A stretch of 6,452 bases of DNA from Treponema sp. (GTDB lineage: Bacteria > Spirochaetota > Spirochaetia > Treponematales > Treponemataceae): assembly GCA_003447785.1 (NCBI GenBank), contig DLYJ01000162.1:1-6452 (forward strand). The letters run 5' to 3'. Under the pieces are notes generated by a model. The model was not told where the DNA came from and made no database searches. It was given only the letters and a program-made list of their open reading frames with translations. The stretch's first letter is position 1, and each line of letters opens with the position of its first letter. This document shows, in pieces, positions 1-5,355 of the stretch. The translations under genes and the position numbers were made by a program.

Positions 1-498
1 GCTGTGGAAAAAGTTCTTTCCCTGATTCCGTCGGGTGCGAGTGTTGGTTTTGGCGGCTCCATGAGCTGCGTGGACAGCGGCCTTCTGGACAGGGTACGCA
101 CAGGTCCGTATAAGGTGATTGACCGCGAAACTGCCGGGGATTCTGCTGAGCGCAGGGCCCTGATGAAAAAATGTCTTACGGCAGATGTATTTTTGACAAG
201 CTTTAACGCTGTTTCTAAAAACGGCTCTGTATTCAACATTGACGGAAACGGAAACCGCGTTGCAGCCATCACATTTGGTCCTGACAGCGTAATTGCCCTC
301 GTCGGCGTAAACAAACTCTGTAATGATGAAGAAAGCGCAAAAGAGCGTGTTTTAAAAACTGCTGCCGTAAAAAATGCAATCCGTTTTGGAAAAACTGCAG
401 AAGAGGCTGATTCAATCTGTAATATCTATCAGAAAGTTGTCCGCGGTGGTAACGGCCGTATAAAGGTTGTAATCTGCGGCGAAGAGCTGGGTTACTAA
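1..498 (+). CDS. LUD-domain protein (LutC/YkgG-like), 5' end missing
   Basis: This is the C-terminal part of a LUD-domain (DUF162) protein, the family of LutC/YkgG proteins linked to lactate utilisation and related redox functions; the exact reaction is not established for this branch. Visible family signatures are a Gly-rich GFGGSMS segment, VIDRETAG, ADVFLTSFNAVSKNG, the FNIDGNGNRVAA segment, a VIALVGVNKL strand and the C-terminal RIKVVICGEELGY. The frame is open to the window edge. A GTG at position 4 could serve as a start, but family members are usually about 200 residues or more with an N-terminal helical region, so I treat the gene as truncated by the window. Many relatives carry a cysteine cluster (PC...C.DC...RICN) before the last strand. 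Here only the final SICN-like piece remains, so a metal site there is unlikely. Ends 13 bp before the pseudouridine synthase gene. Family is clear; function is inferred only. Confidence 0.85.
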   Translation, partial: AVEKVLSLIPSGASVGFGGSMSCVDSGLLDRVRTGPYKVIDRETAGDSAERRALMKKCLTADVFLTSFNAVSKNGSVFNIDGNGNRVAAITFGPDSVIALVGVNKLCNDEESAKERVLKTAAVKNAIRFGKTAEEADSICNIYQKVVRGGNGRIKVVICGEELGY

Positions 499-511
499 AA
501 ACACGGGCAAA

Positions 512-1447
512 ATGAAAACCTTTGAACTTGTAACTCAAAAAAAATGTCAGCTTAATGAATTTATCAGGCAGTCTCTTCCCCCATTGTTGAATAAGGAAGT
601 TTCCAATTCAAAAATCCGCCGCATGATTGTTGCAGGTTCTGTTTTTGTGGACGGAAGGCAGATTCGCGTTCCGTCGTACGCTGTTTTTGAAGGTAAAAAA
701 GTTGTAGTTCAAGTCGATGAAGAAAAGCTTTTTTACGAAAAGGACAACGGTGACATTCAGTTTGAGCTGACAGCGGCTGACGTTTTGTTTGAGGACGAAT
801 CCATCATCGTTGTAAACAAGCCTGCCCACTTTCCCACCGAAGCGACGATGCAGGCGGACAGAGATAACCTTCACGCCGCAGTAGTTCGCTACCTATTTGA
901 AAAACAGAAAACTGAGCATCCCAACGCAAAAAATCCGCCCTACGCCGGAATCATGCACCGCCTTGACCGGGATACAAGCGGAGTAATTTTGTTTTCCAAA
1001 AGCCGCGCCGTAAATGCGCCCCTGCACAGGATGTTTGAAGAACATACGGCTCAAAAAACTTATTTTGCCCTCTGCCAGCTTCAAAAAGGCGTTTCCGTAA
1101 AAGAAGGTGAGCGCTTTACCGTGGATTTTTCCATGGACAGAATCAGCCCAAAAAGCGCTGCTGCGAAATGGGGCAGGGTAAGTGAGGGAAAGGGACAGAA
1201 AAGCCGCACTGATTTTTGCGTAAAAAAAGTCAGCGGAACTCGTGCATTGATTGAATGCAGACCGCTTACGGGGCGCACTCATCAGATTCGTGTGCATCTG
1301 GCGTCCGCAAAAATGCCCATCGTGGGCGATACTCTCTACGGAGGCCCGTCCGCCGAAAGAATTTGCCTTCACGCATATATGCTTGAATTTACACATCCCG
1401 TTACGGGCGAAAAAATGTGCATAAAAGCAGATAATATCGGGTTTTAA
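512..1447 (+). CDS. RluA-family 23S rRNA pseudouridine synthase with S4 domain
   Basis: A 311-residue protein, normal in length for the RluC/RluD group, which isomerises uridines in 23S rRNA to pseudouridine. Residues about 12-70 form an S4 RNA-binding domain (SNSKIRRMIVAGSVFVDG, then a GKKVVVQ strand). The catalytic domain starts near residue 88 with VLFEDESIIVVNKP. The hallmark HRLDRDTSG motif is at 149-157, with D152 as the expected catalytic aspartate. The other conserved blocks are PLTGRTHQIRVHL at 251-263, GDTLYGG at 272-278 and ICLHAYMLEFTHP near the end. The ATG at 512 is 13 bp after the LUD gene stop and has only a weak purine-rich stretch before it, so co-transcription with the LUD gene is likely. 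Sequence alone does not tell whether this is the RluC, RluD or another specificity. The next gene has its own promoter. Confidence 0.93.
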   Translation: MKTFELVTQKKCQLNEFIRQSLPPLLNKEVSNSKIRRMIVAGSVFVDGRQIRVPSYAVFEGKKVVVQVDEEKLFYEKDNGDIQFELTAADVLFEDESIIVVNKPAHFPTEATMQADRDNLHAAVVRYLFEKQKTEHPNAKNPPYAGIMHRLDRDTSGVILFSKSRAVNAPLHRMFEEHTAQKTYFALCQLQKGVSVKEGERFTVDFSMDRISPKSAAAKWGRVSEGKGQKSRTDFCVKKVSGTRALIECRPLTGRTHQIRVHLASAKMPIVGDTLYGGPSAERICLHAYMLEFTHPVTGEKMCIKADNIGF

Positions 1448-1460
1448 CGGGCCTTTACTA

Positions 1461-1489
1461 TTGATTAAATCTATACAAAAGAATAAAAT
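1461..1489 (+). promoter_or_regulatory. Sigma70-type promoter for the rpsP operon
   Basis: TTGATT at 1461-1466 (4 of 6 matches to TTGACA) and TAAAAT at 1484-1489 (5 of 6 matches to TATAAT) are separated by exactly 17 bp in an AT-rich gap between the pseudouridine synthase and rpsP. The predicted start of transcription is near 1496, giving a leader of about 80 nt before the rpsP start codon. This is the only promoter-like match I see upstream of the ribosomal operon. Confidence 0.65.
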
Positions 1490-1504
1490 ATACAACATTC
1501 TACG

Positions 1505-1522
1505 TCCGTGTTTATAAACGGA
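1505..1522 (+). other. Inverted repeat in rpsP leader (weak terminator or attenuator)
   Basis: TCCGT at 1505-1509 pairs with ACGGA at 1518-1522 around an 8-nt loop, followed at once by TTTTATT. The stem has only 5 bp, so it would be a weak intrinsic terminator. It could end readthrough from the pseudouridine synthase gene or act early in the rpsP leader. The central GTTTATAAAC is a perfect 10-bp palindrome, so a protein-binding site is an alternative reading. Confidence 0.35.
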
Positions 1523-1548
1523 TTTTATTGAATAATCAGCATATTTTA

Positions 1549-1565
1549 GGACCTGGTAACAGGCC
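1549..1565 (+). promoter_or_regulatory. GNRA-capped hairpin in the rpsP leader
   Basis: CCTG at 1552-1555 and CAGG at 1560-1563 close a GTAA tetraloop, which belongs to the stable GNRA class. The stem continues past a single bulged A (1551) with GG at 1549-1550 pairing to CC at 1564-1565, giving six base pairs. It ends three bases before the GGAGG ribosome binding site of rpsP. This position suits a translational operator, but no function is demonstrated. Confidence 0.5.
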
Positions 1566-1568
1566 CTT

Positions 1569-1573
1569 GGAGG
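1569..1573 (+). promoter_or_regulatory. rpsP: Ribosome binding site fixing the rpsP start
   Basis: GGAGG lies 5 nt before the GTG at 1579. It supports that GTG over the in-frame TTG at 1528, which has no such site and would add 17 residues with no counterpart in S16 proteins. Confidence 0.85.
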
Positions 1574-1578
1574 ATAAA

Positions 1579-1821
1579 GTGGTCAAAATCAGACTCAAGA
1601 GATTCGGTGCAGCAAAAAGACCTTGCTACCGTATCGTAGTGCAGGACGCACGCAAACCACGTGACGGCACTACAATCGAAGAGATTGGAACTTATGATCC
1701 AATCGCAAAAGATTCGCAGGTTACTCTTAACGAAGAACGTGCAAAGTATTGGGTTGGTCAGGGTGCACAGCCAACTGACATGGTTCGCAAACTTTTCAGC
1801 AAGAAAGGCCTTAACAAATAG
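1579..1821 (+). CDS. rpsP: 30S ribosomal protein S16
   Basis: An 80-residue protein, the usual size for S16, which binds 16S rRNA and is needed for assembly of the small subunit. The whole chain matches the family: VKIRLKRFGAAKRPCYRIVV at residues 2-21, DARKPRDG, then EEIGTYDP and the WVGQGAQPTDMVRKL stretch near the C-terminus. The start is GTG, chosen because the GGAGG at 1569-1573 is ideally spaced and because S16 proteins begin with M-V-K-I-R-L. First gene of the operon; a promoter and a hairpin precede it. In many bacteria rpsP follows ffh, but here the upstream neighbour is a pseudouridine synthase. Confidence 0.97.
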   Translation: MVKIRLKRFGAAKRPCYRIVVQDARKPRDGTTIEEIGTYDPIAKDSQVTLNEERAKYWVGQGAQPTDMVRKLFSKKGLNK

Positions 1822-1841
1822 TTTTACGGGAGAAACGGGGA

Positions 1842-2075
1842 ATGGAAAAAGACCTGATTGAATACATTGCTAAATCATTGGTCGATGATCCCAGTGCAGT
1901 CTCGGTAAACGAAACCGAGGGTGAACGTGGTCCTGTTTTGGAACTTCGTGTTGCCCAGGGTGATATTGGTAAGGTGATCGGCAAATATGGCCGTATTGCA
2001 AAGGCTTTGCGAACAGTTCTTAGTGCTTCAGCATCTAAGGATGGCAGACGTTACAGTCTGGAAATCTTGGACTAA
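1842..2075 (+). CDS. khpA: KH-domain RNA-binding protein KhpA
   Basis: A 77-residue single KH domain, matching the KhpA/YlqC family in length and in position between rpsP and rimM. The N-terminal helix (DLIEYIAKSLVDDPSAVSV) is followed by a VLELRVA strand, then IGKVIGKYGR at residues 42-51 containing the RNA-binding GKYG loop, the helix IAKALRTVLSASA, and a final strand YSLEIL. In other bacteria KhpA pairs with the KH/R3H protein KhpB (Jag) and binds RNAs in the cytoplasm, affecting cell division and envelope synthesis; that role is carried over by homology. The ATG has GGAG at 1829-1832, 9 nt upstream. It lies 20 bp after rpsP and 6 bp before rimM. Confidence 0.95.
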   Translation: MEKDLIEYIAKSLVDDPSAVSVNETEGERGPVLELRVAQGDIGKVIGKYGRIAKALRTVLSASASKDGRRYSLEILD

Positions 2076-2081
2076 GAGCGC

Positions 2082-2687
2082 GTGGAACAGTTTATCGTCG
2101 GGTTTATCCGCGGACCTCATGGTGTGTCGGGTAATTTTAAAGTAGAAAGTACTTCCGGTGTTTTTGAACACTTTTATTCAATGAAGGAAGTTACTTTGAG
2201 GAACGGTAAGACAGGAGATTCAAAACCTTTTAAGGTTGAATCAGTGGATGAAGGCGCCGCTACCTTGTACATGAAACTTGATGGAATTAACAGCCCTGAA
2301 GATGTAAAAAAATACAACGGATGGGAGATAATTGTACCAAGAAAATATGCCAAAAAGCTTGAAAAAGACGAATGGTATATCGAAGACCTTAAAGAATGTG
2401 CCCTTAACTATTATCCTGAACAGGGCAATGACGGATTGGCAGTAAAAACTGCGCCTACCACAGGGGAACCTGTAAGGGTAGGAACAATCACAGACGTAAT
2501 TGAAGGCGGTTCTGGAAACCTCCTGGAGGTTTTACTGGCCGAGGACTTGGATTTGCTTGCGGACAATCTTAAAAGCACAGAAGGCAAAAAGAGAACAGTT
2601 TATGTTCCGTTTAGTTTTAATTTTGTGCGTAATGTAGACGTAAAAAACAAGACAATCCAGTTGATGCACCTCTGGATTCTGGAGTAA
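2082..2687 (+). CDS. rimM: Ribosome maturation factor RimM
   Basis: RimM binds S19 and the 30S head and assists late 16S rRNA processing. The N-terminal domain opens with FIVGFIRGPHGVSGNFKVES, the family's VGxIxxPHGxxGxxKV signature, and runs to about residue 85. The linker and PRC-barrel domain start at EWYIEDLKEC (97-106), include VGTITDVIEGGSGNLLEV and end with the VYVPFSFNFVRNVDV segment. At 201 residues it is longer than most RimM proteins (roughly 165-185). The surplus appears as two insertions, about residues 110-130 and 152-170. The start is GTG at 2082, only 6 bp after the khpA stop, with just a weak AAGAG before it, so translation probably depends on coupling to khpA. Placement directly before trmD is classical. 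Confidence 0.95.
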   Translation: MEQFIVGFIRGPHGVSGNFKVESTSGVFEHFYSMKEVTLRNGKTGDSKPFKVESVDEGAATLYMKLDGINSPEDVKKYNGWEIIVPRKYAKKLEKDEWYIEDLKECALNYYPEQGNDGLAVKTAPTTGEPVRVGTITDVIEGGSGNLLEVLLAEDLDLLADNLKSTEGKKRTVYVPFSFNFVRNVDVKNKTIQLMHLWILE

Positions 2688-2691
2688 TTCC

Positions 2692-3462
2692 ATGAAATTT
2701 ACTGTGCTGACCTTATTTCCTGAGATTCCGCGTGCTTTTTTTGAAGCCTCAATCATGGCAAAGGCGGTTGAAAAGGGAATTATTGCTTACGATTTGGTGA
2801 ATATCAGGGATTTTGCCTATGATAATCACAAAACATGTGATGACAAGCCGTATGGAGGCGGAGCCGGTCAGTTAATGATGGCAGAACCTCTCGGGCAGGC
2901 GCTGGACAGCGTAAAAGCTTACAAAAAGCATGTAATTTATGTTACACCTTCAGGTAAGCCCTTTACACAGAAGAAAGCGCTTGAGTTAAGCAGGAAGGAC
3001 GAACTTGTCTTAATCTGTGGTCGCTACGAAGGTATTGATCAGAGAATTATTGACGAGTATGTAGACGAGGAAATCTCAATTGGAGATTACGTAATGTCTA
3101 GTGGCGAAGTTGCCGCAACAGTTATTGTTGATGCAGTTTACCGCCTTGTAGACAATGTAATTACAAGTGAGTCCCTCGACGAAGAAAGTTATTCCGCGGG
3201 GCTTTTGGAATACCCGCAGTACACTCACCCGAAAGTGTACAAGGGGATGGAAGTGCCGGAAGTTTTACTTAGCGGCAACCATGAGAATATCCGAAAGTGG
3301 CGGCTGAAAAAGCAGCTTCAGAAAACACTTGCCAACAGACCGGACTTGATAGCCCAGGCAAGGTTGACAGGCCAGCTTACTTCAGAGGCCGAAAAAATGA
3401 TTGAGGAACTGTCTGAAATGCAATTCAAAAAGCATATGGGCAGAAAAAACAGGAGAAAATAA
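2692..3462 (+). CDS. trmD: tRNA (guanine-N1)-methyltransferase TrmD
   Basis: TrmD uses S-adenosylmethionine to methylate G37 next to the anticodon, preventing +1 frameshifting. Length (256) is typical. Family blocks are PYGGGAGQLMMAEPL (53-67), VIYVTPSGKPFTQ (81-93), the knot segment LVLICGRYEGIDQRI (105-119), EEISIGDYVMSSGEV (126-140), and GLLEYPQYTHP followed by GNHENIRKWRLK. Using remembered E. coli numbering without gaps, R151 matches R154. The position of the catalytic base D169 is E166, and S137 and A141 stand where E. coli has G140 and P144 in the cofactor-binding loop. The protein ends in a basic tail, GRKNRRK. GGAG at 2681-2684, inside the end of rimM, is 7 nt before the ATG. The gap to rimM is 4 bp and to rplS 2 bp. 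Confidence 0.96.
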   Translation: MKFTVLTLFPEIPRAFFEASIMAKAVEKGIIAYDLVNIRDFAYDNHKTCDDKPYGGGAGQLMMAEPLGQALDSVKAYKKHVIYVTPSGKPFTQKKALELSRKDELVLICGRYEGIDQRIIDEYVDEEISIGDYVMSSGEVAATVIVDAVYRLVDNVITSESLDEESYSAGLLEYPQYTHPKVYKGMEVPEVLLSGNHENIRKWRLKKQLQKTLANRPDLIAQARLTGQLTSEAEKMIEELSEMQFKKHMGRKNRRK

Positions 3463-3464
3463 CA

Positions 3465-3929
3465 ATGGATCTTATTAAGACTATTGAAGAACAGCAGAAA
3501 AAAGAAAATGCACTTCTTTTCCAGGTAGGAGATACAGTAAAAGTTCACTTCGAAATCATCGAAGGTAAAACAAAACGTATTCAGATTTATGAAGGCGTTG
3601 TAATCTGTATCAAGAATTCAGGCGCACGCAAGACATTCACAGTACGTAAGGTTTCTTACGGTGTTGGTGTTGAACGTGTATTCCCTGTATACAGCCCTCG
3701 TGTTGTTGCTGTAGAAATCGTTAAGACAGGTAAAGTACGCCGCTCTAAGCTCTACTACATCCGCGACAAAGTTGGTAAGGGTGGACGCATTAAGGAACTT
3801 CTTGGTCCTAAAGCAAACGCTCGTATTGCAGCTAACCGCGCAGCAATCAACGCAGCACGCAACACAGAAAAAGAAATTCATGAAGAACAGGTTGCAGCTA
3901 AACAGGTTGCAGCTAAACAGGCAGAATAG
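3465..3929 (+). CDS. rplS: 50S ribosomal protein L19 with C-terminal extension
   Basis: L19 sits at the 30S-50S interface of the large subunit. Residues 1-110 are standard L19: the FQVGDTVKVHFEI strand pair, IYEGVVICIKNSGARKTFTV, VSYGVGVERVFPVYSPRV, and the basic SKLYYIRDKVGKGGRIKE block. Most L19 proteins end soon after that block (about 115 residues). This one continues for some 44 residues rich in Ala, Asn, Arg, Lys and Gln (LLGPKANARIAANRAAINAA onward). The extension ends with two exact QVAAK units encoded by a perfect 15-bp tandem repeat, followed by QAE. A strong AGGAGA (3451-3456) precedes the ATG by 8 nt. It is the last gene of the first transcription unit; a terminator follows 41 bp later. 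Confidence 0.96.
   Translation: MDLIKTIEEQQKKENALLFQVGDTVKVHFEIIEGKTKRIQIYEGVVICIKNSGARKTFTVRKVSYGVGVERVFPVYSPRVVAVEIVKTGKVRRSKLYYIRDKVGKGGRIKELLGPKANARIAANRAAINAARNTEKEIHEEQVAAKQVAAKQAE
3888..3917 (+). repeat. Two perfect 15-bp tandem repeats in the 3' end of rplS
   Basis: CAGGTTGCAGCTAAA occurs at 3888-3902 and again at 3903-3917 without mismatch, and a third partial unit (CAGGCAG) follows. Each full unit encodes QVAAK, so gain or loss of one unit keeps the reading frame. Identity at synonymous sites suggests a recent duplication. Confidence 0.95.
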
Positions 3930-3961
3930 TCCTGATTTAACTGTGCTTAAAGCATAATTCT

Positions 3962-3990
3962 TTTACAATAAGCCCGATGCATGTTATAAT
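3962..3990 (+). promoter_or_regulatory. Extended -10 promoter overlapping the rplS terminator
   Basis: TTTACA at 3962-3967 (5 of 6 matches to consensus) and a perfect TATAAT at 3985-3990 are 17 bp apart. TG one base upstream of the -10 (3982-3983) makes it an extended -10 element. The -10 hexamer covers most of the loop and the first bases of the 3' arm of the rplS terminator hairpin. The predicted start of transcription is near 3997, about 22 nt before the ATG of the FliK-like gene. Confidence 0.7.
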
Positions 3991-4008
3991 GCGTCGGGTT
4001 ATTTTTTT
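3971..4008 (+). terminator. Rho-independent terminator of the rpsP-rplS operon
   Basis: The arm at 3971-3982 (AGCCCGATGCAT) pairs with 3989-4000 (ATGCGTCGGGTT) around a 6-nt loop GTTATA. This gives a 12-bp stem with two G-T wobbles and a GC-rich CCCG/CGGG section. TT-A-TTTTTTT follows. It lies 41 bp after the rplS stop, which makes it the end of the ribosomal operon. Confidence 0.88.
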
Positions 4009-4018
4009 GCAGTAAGTC

Positions 4019-5065
4019 ATGCAAACGAAAATACATATAGTTCAACAGTTAGATATAGTTTCTCAAAATCATCCGCAACCCTTAAAGAGCGGCTCAACTG
4101 TAAACGGCCGCGTTATTGCAAATCTGGGAGCAAATCAATATTCGGTGTCCCTTGCGGGAAAGACAATTACAGTTTCGTCCTCTGTTGAATTAAAGGCAGG
4201 CCAGGTCTTTACAGCAAAACTTCTGCTTCAGAACAACACGACGGTTCTAAAACTTCTTCCGGGCAGTTCTTCTTCTCAGGGACTGGATGCACAGTCACTT
4301 TTAAAATCCCTGGGACTTCCGGTAAATGCCCAGGCGTTTAATTTAATTCAATTTGCACTGAGTCAGGGCTTAAAGATTGATAGCCCAAGATTCAATAAAA
4401 TTCTTAGCAGAACCAGGGAAAAAGATGGTCAGATGAATTCTGACAGGGCCGAAACTGCACTCCTTTTAGAAGAAAAGGGCATGGAATTCAACGACGCTGT
4501 AATCGAAAGCGTTTTGTCAGGCGGGCAGGGCTCAGACCACAATCATAGGCAGAACCAGCCTTCGCAAAACGCCGATGATTCAAAAGAGGAAGCCGTTAAA
4601 CAATCAGTTGAATCCTATGCAAAAGAGCTTGCTGAGGCTTCGGAAAATAACAGGCCGGGACCTCTGACCTTATTCAACAGTATTGTGGCAAAACAGAACA
4701 ATGGAGAGCACTGGATTGTGCTTCCGTTTGAATGGGATTTTAAGAATGCTCGTGGAGTTATTAGAGTTTTAAGGGATTTAAATAGAAATTCTTTAAAAAA
4801 ACTAATAATTGACTGCGGAATTTATGAAAAAAATTTTAAATTTGTGTTATACTTTACAGCGAAAGAACTCAAGTCCGTTAAATGCGGATTTAACACAATT
4901 TCTAATGGAACTAATACTTCCGTCGTAATTGGACAAGAACAGATTATGCATCTTGCACAGCAACTGGGTTTAAGCTCTGATTGTGTTCAAGTTGTAGATT
5001 ATGACGAAATGTCTGCGTATGACGCCGAAGACAGTGCAATACCTGTTTTTGAAGGAGAGGCCTGA
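4019..5065 (+). CDS. FliK-like protein (YlqG-type), function unknown
   Basis: A 348-residue soluble protein without signal peptide or membrane segment. Residues about 24-80 form a beta-rich domain (VNGRVIANLGANQYSVSLAG, then GQVFTAKLLL) like the N-terminal module of FliK-type hook-length proteins. Residues 80-130 look helical. Residues 165-215 are a polar, Gln/Asn/Ser/Glu-rich linker. The C-terminal part, about 227-330 (HWIVLPFEWDFKNARGVIRV, then FKFVLYFTAKEL), resembles the FliK/Flg_hook C-terminal domain in pattern, but only weakly. The stronger argument is context: it sits directly upstream of an FlhB C-terminal-domain protein, and FliK is the partner of FlhB in export-substrate switching. 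The ATG has no clear Shine-Dalgarno sequence and lies about 22 nt after the predicted transcription start. Its stop codon overlaps the next start (TGATG). Family assignment is moderately confident; function is not known. Confidence 0.65.
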   Translation: MQTKIHIVQQLDIVSQNHPQPLKSGSTVNGRVIANLGANQYSVSLAGKTITVSSSVELKAGQVFTAKLLLQNNTTVLKLLPGSSSSQGLDAQSLLKSLGLPVNAQAFNLIQFALSQGLKIDSPRFNKILSRTREKDGQMNSDRAETALLLEEKGMEFNDAVIESVLSGGQGSDHNHRQNQPSQNADDSKEEAVKQSVESYAKELAEASENNRPGPLTLFNSIVAKQNNGEHWIVLPFEWDFKNARGVIRVLRDLNRNSLKKLIIDCGIYEKNFKFVLYFTAKELKSVKCGFNTISNGTNTSVVIGQEQIMHLAQQLGLSSDCVQVVDYDEMSAYDAEDSAIPVFEGEA

Positions 5066-5355
5066 TGTCTGTAAAGCAAAAAGCCTGTGCCCTGCGTTAT
5101 CCGAAAGATGCTGATGCTCCATTTATTTCTGTTTCAGGTAAAGGTACCCGGGCAGAAAAAATAATACAAATTGCAAAAGAGAATAAGATTCCCCTCGTCA
5201 AAGATGACGCACTTGTTGAAGTTCTTTCAATCCAGGAAGTGGGTTCATTGATCCCTGAGGAAACTTATTCGGCGATTGCAACTATATTTGCTTTTATTGC
5301 AAAAATGGAAGACGGAGATGGTGGAAAAGAATTATTCGAGGGTAGAAGTCGGTGA
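5065..5355 (+). CDS. Stand-alone FlhB C-terminal cytoplasmic domain (YlqH-like)
   Basis: A 96-residue protein matching the C-terminal fragment of FlhB/EscU, the switch component of flagellar and type III export. KACALRYPKDADAPFISVSGKG corresponds to the FlhB region just after its NPTH autocleavage site. AEKIIQIAKENKIPLVKDDALVEVL and GSLIPEETYSAIATIFAFIAKM match the following helices. The NPTH motif and all transmembrane helices are absent, so the protein begins roughly where mature cleaved FlhB-C begins. This small FlhB-like family is known from Bacillus (YlqH) and other bacteria, usually beside a FliK-like gene, as here. Good AAGGAG (5052-5057), 7 nt before the ATG, which overlaps the upstream stop by one base. 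It probably binds export substrates or competes with FlhB; this is inference. Confidence 0.88.
   Translation: MSVKQKACALRYPKDADAPFISVSGKGTRAEKIIQIAKENKIPLVKDDALVEVLSIQEVGSLIPEETYSAIATIFAFIAKMEDGDGGKELFEGRSR

Noticed and set aside
893..1498. A 201-codon open frame on the minus strand opposite the pseudouridine synthase gene
   Set aside because: It is antisense to a well-conserved enzyme, has Phe/Cys/Ser-rich composition typical of shadow frames, and shows no recognisable motif.
1528..1578. In-frame upstream TTG that would lengthen S16 by 17 residues
   Set aside because: No ribosome site precedes it, S16 proteins start with MVKIRLKR, and the GTG at 1579 has an ideal GGAGG.
3618..3881. An 87-codon minus-strand frame opposite rplS
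   Set aside because: It is a mirror of the strongly biased rplS codons, giving an implausible Cys/Val-rich product with no start context.
3943..3953. Small TGCT-TAA-AGCA inverted repeat after rplS
   Set aside because: Only a 4-bp stem with a 3-nt loop and no GC-rich part; the strong terminator 18 bp downstream explains the end of the operon.
4845..4853. Extended -10-like TGTTATACT inside the FliK-like gene
   Set aside because: The matching -35 position (TGAAAA at 4825-4830) is poor and the stretch is simply AT-rich coding sequence. A weak internal promoter for the FlhB-like gene cannot be excluded but is not supported.
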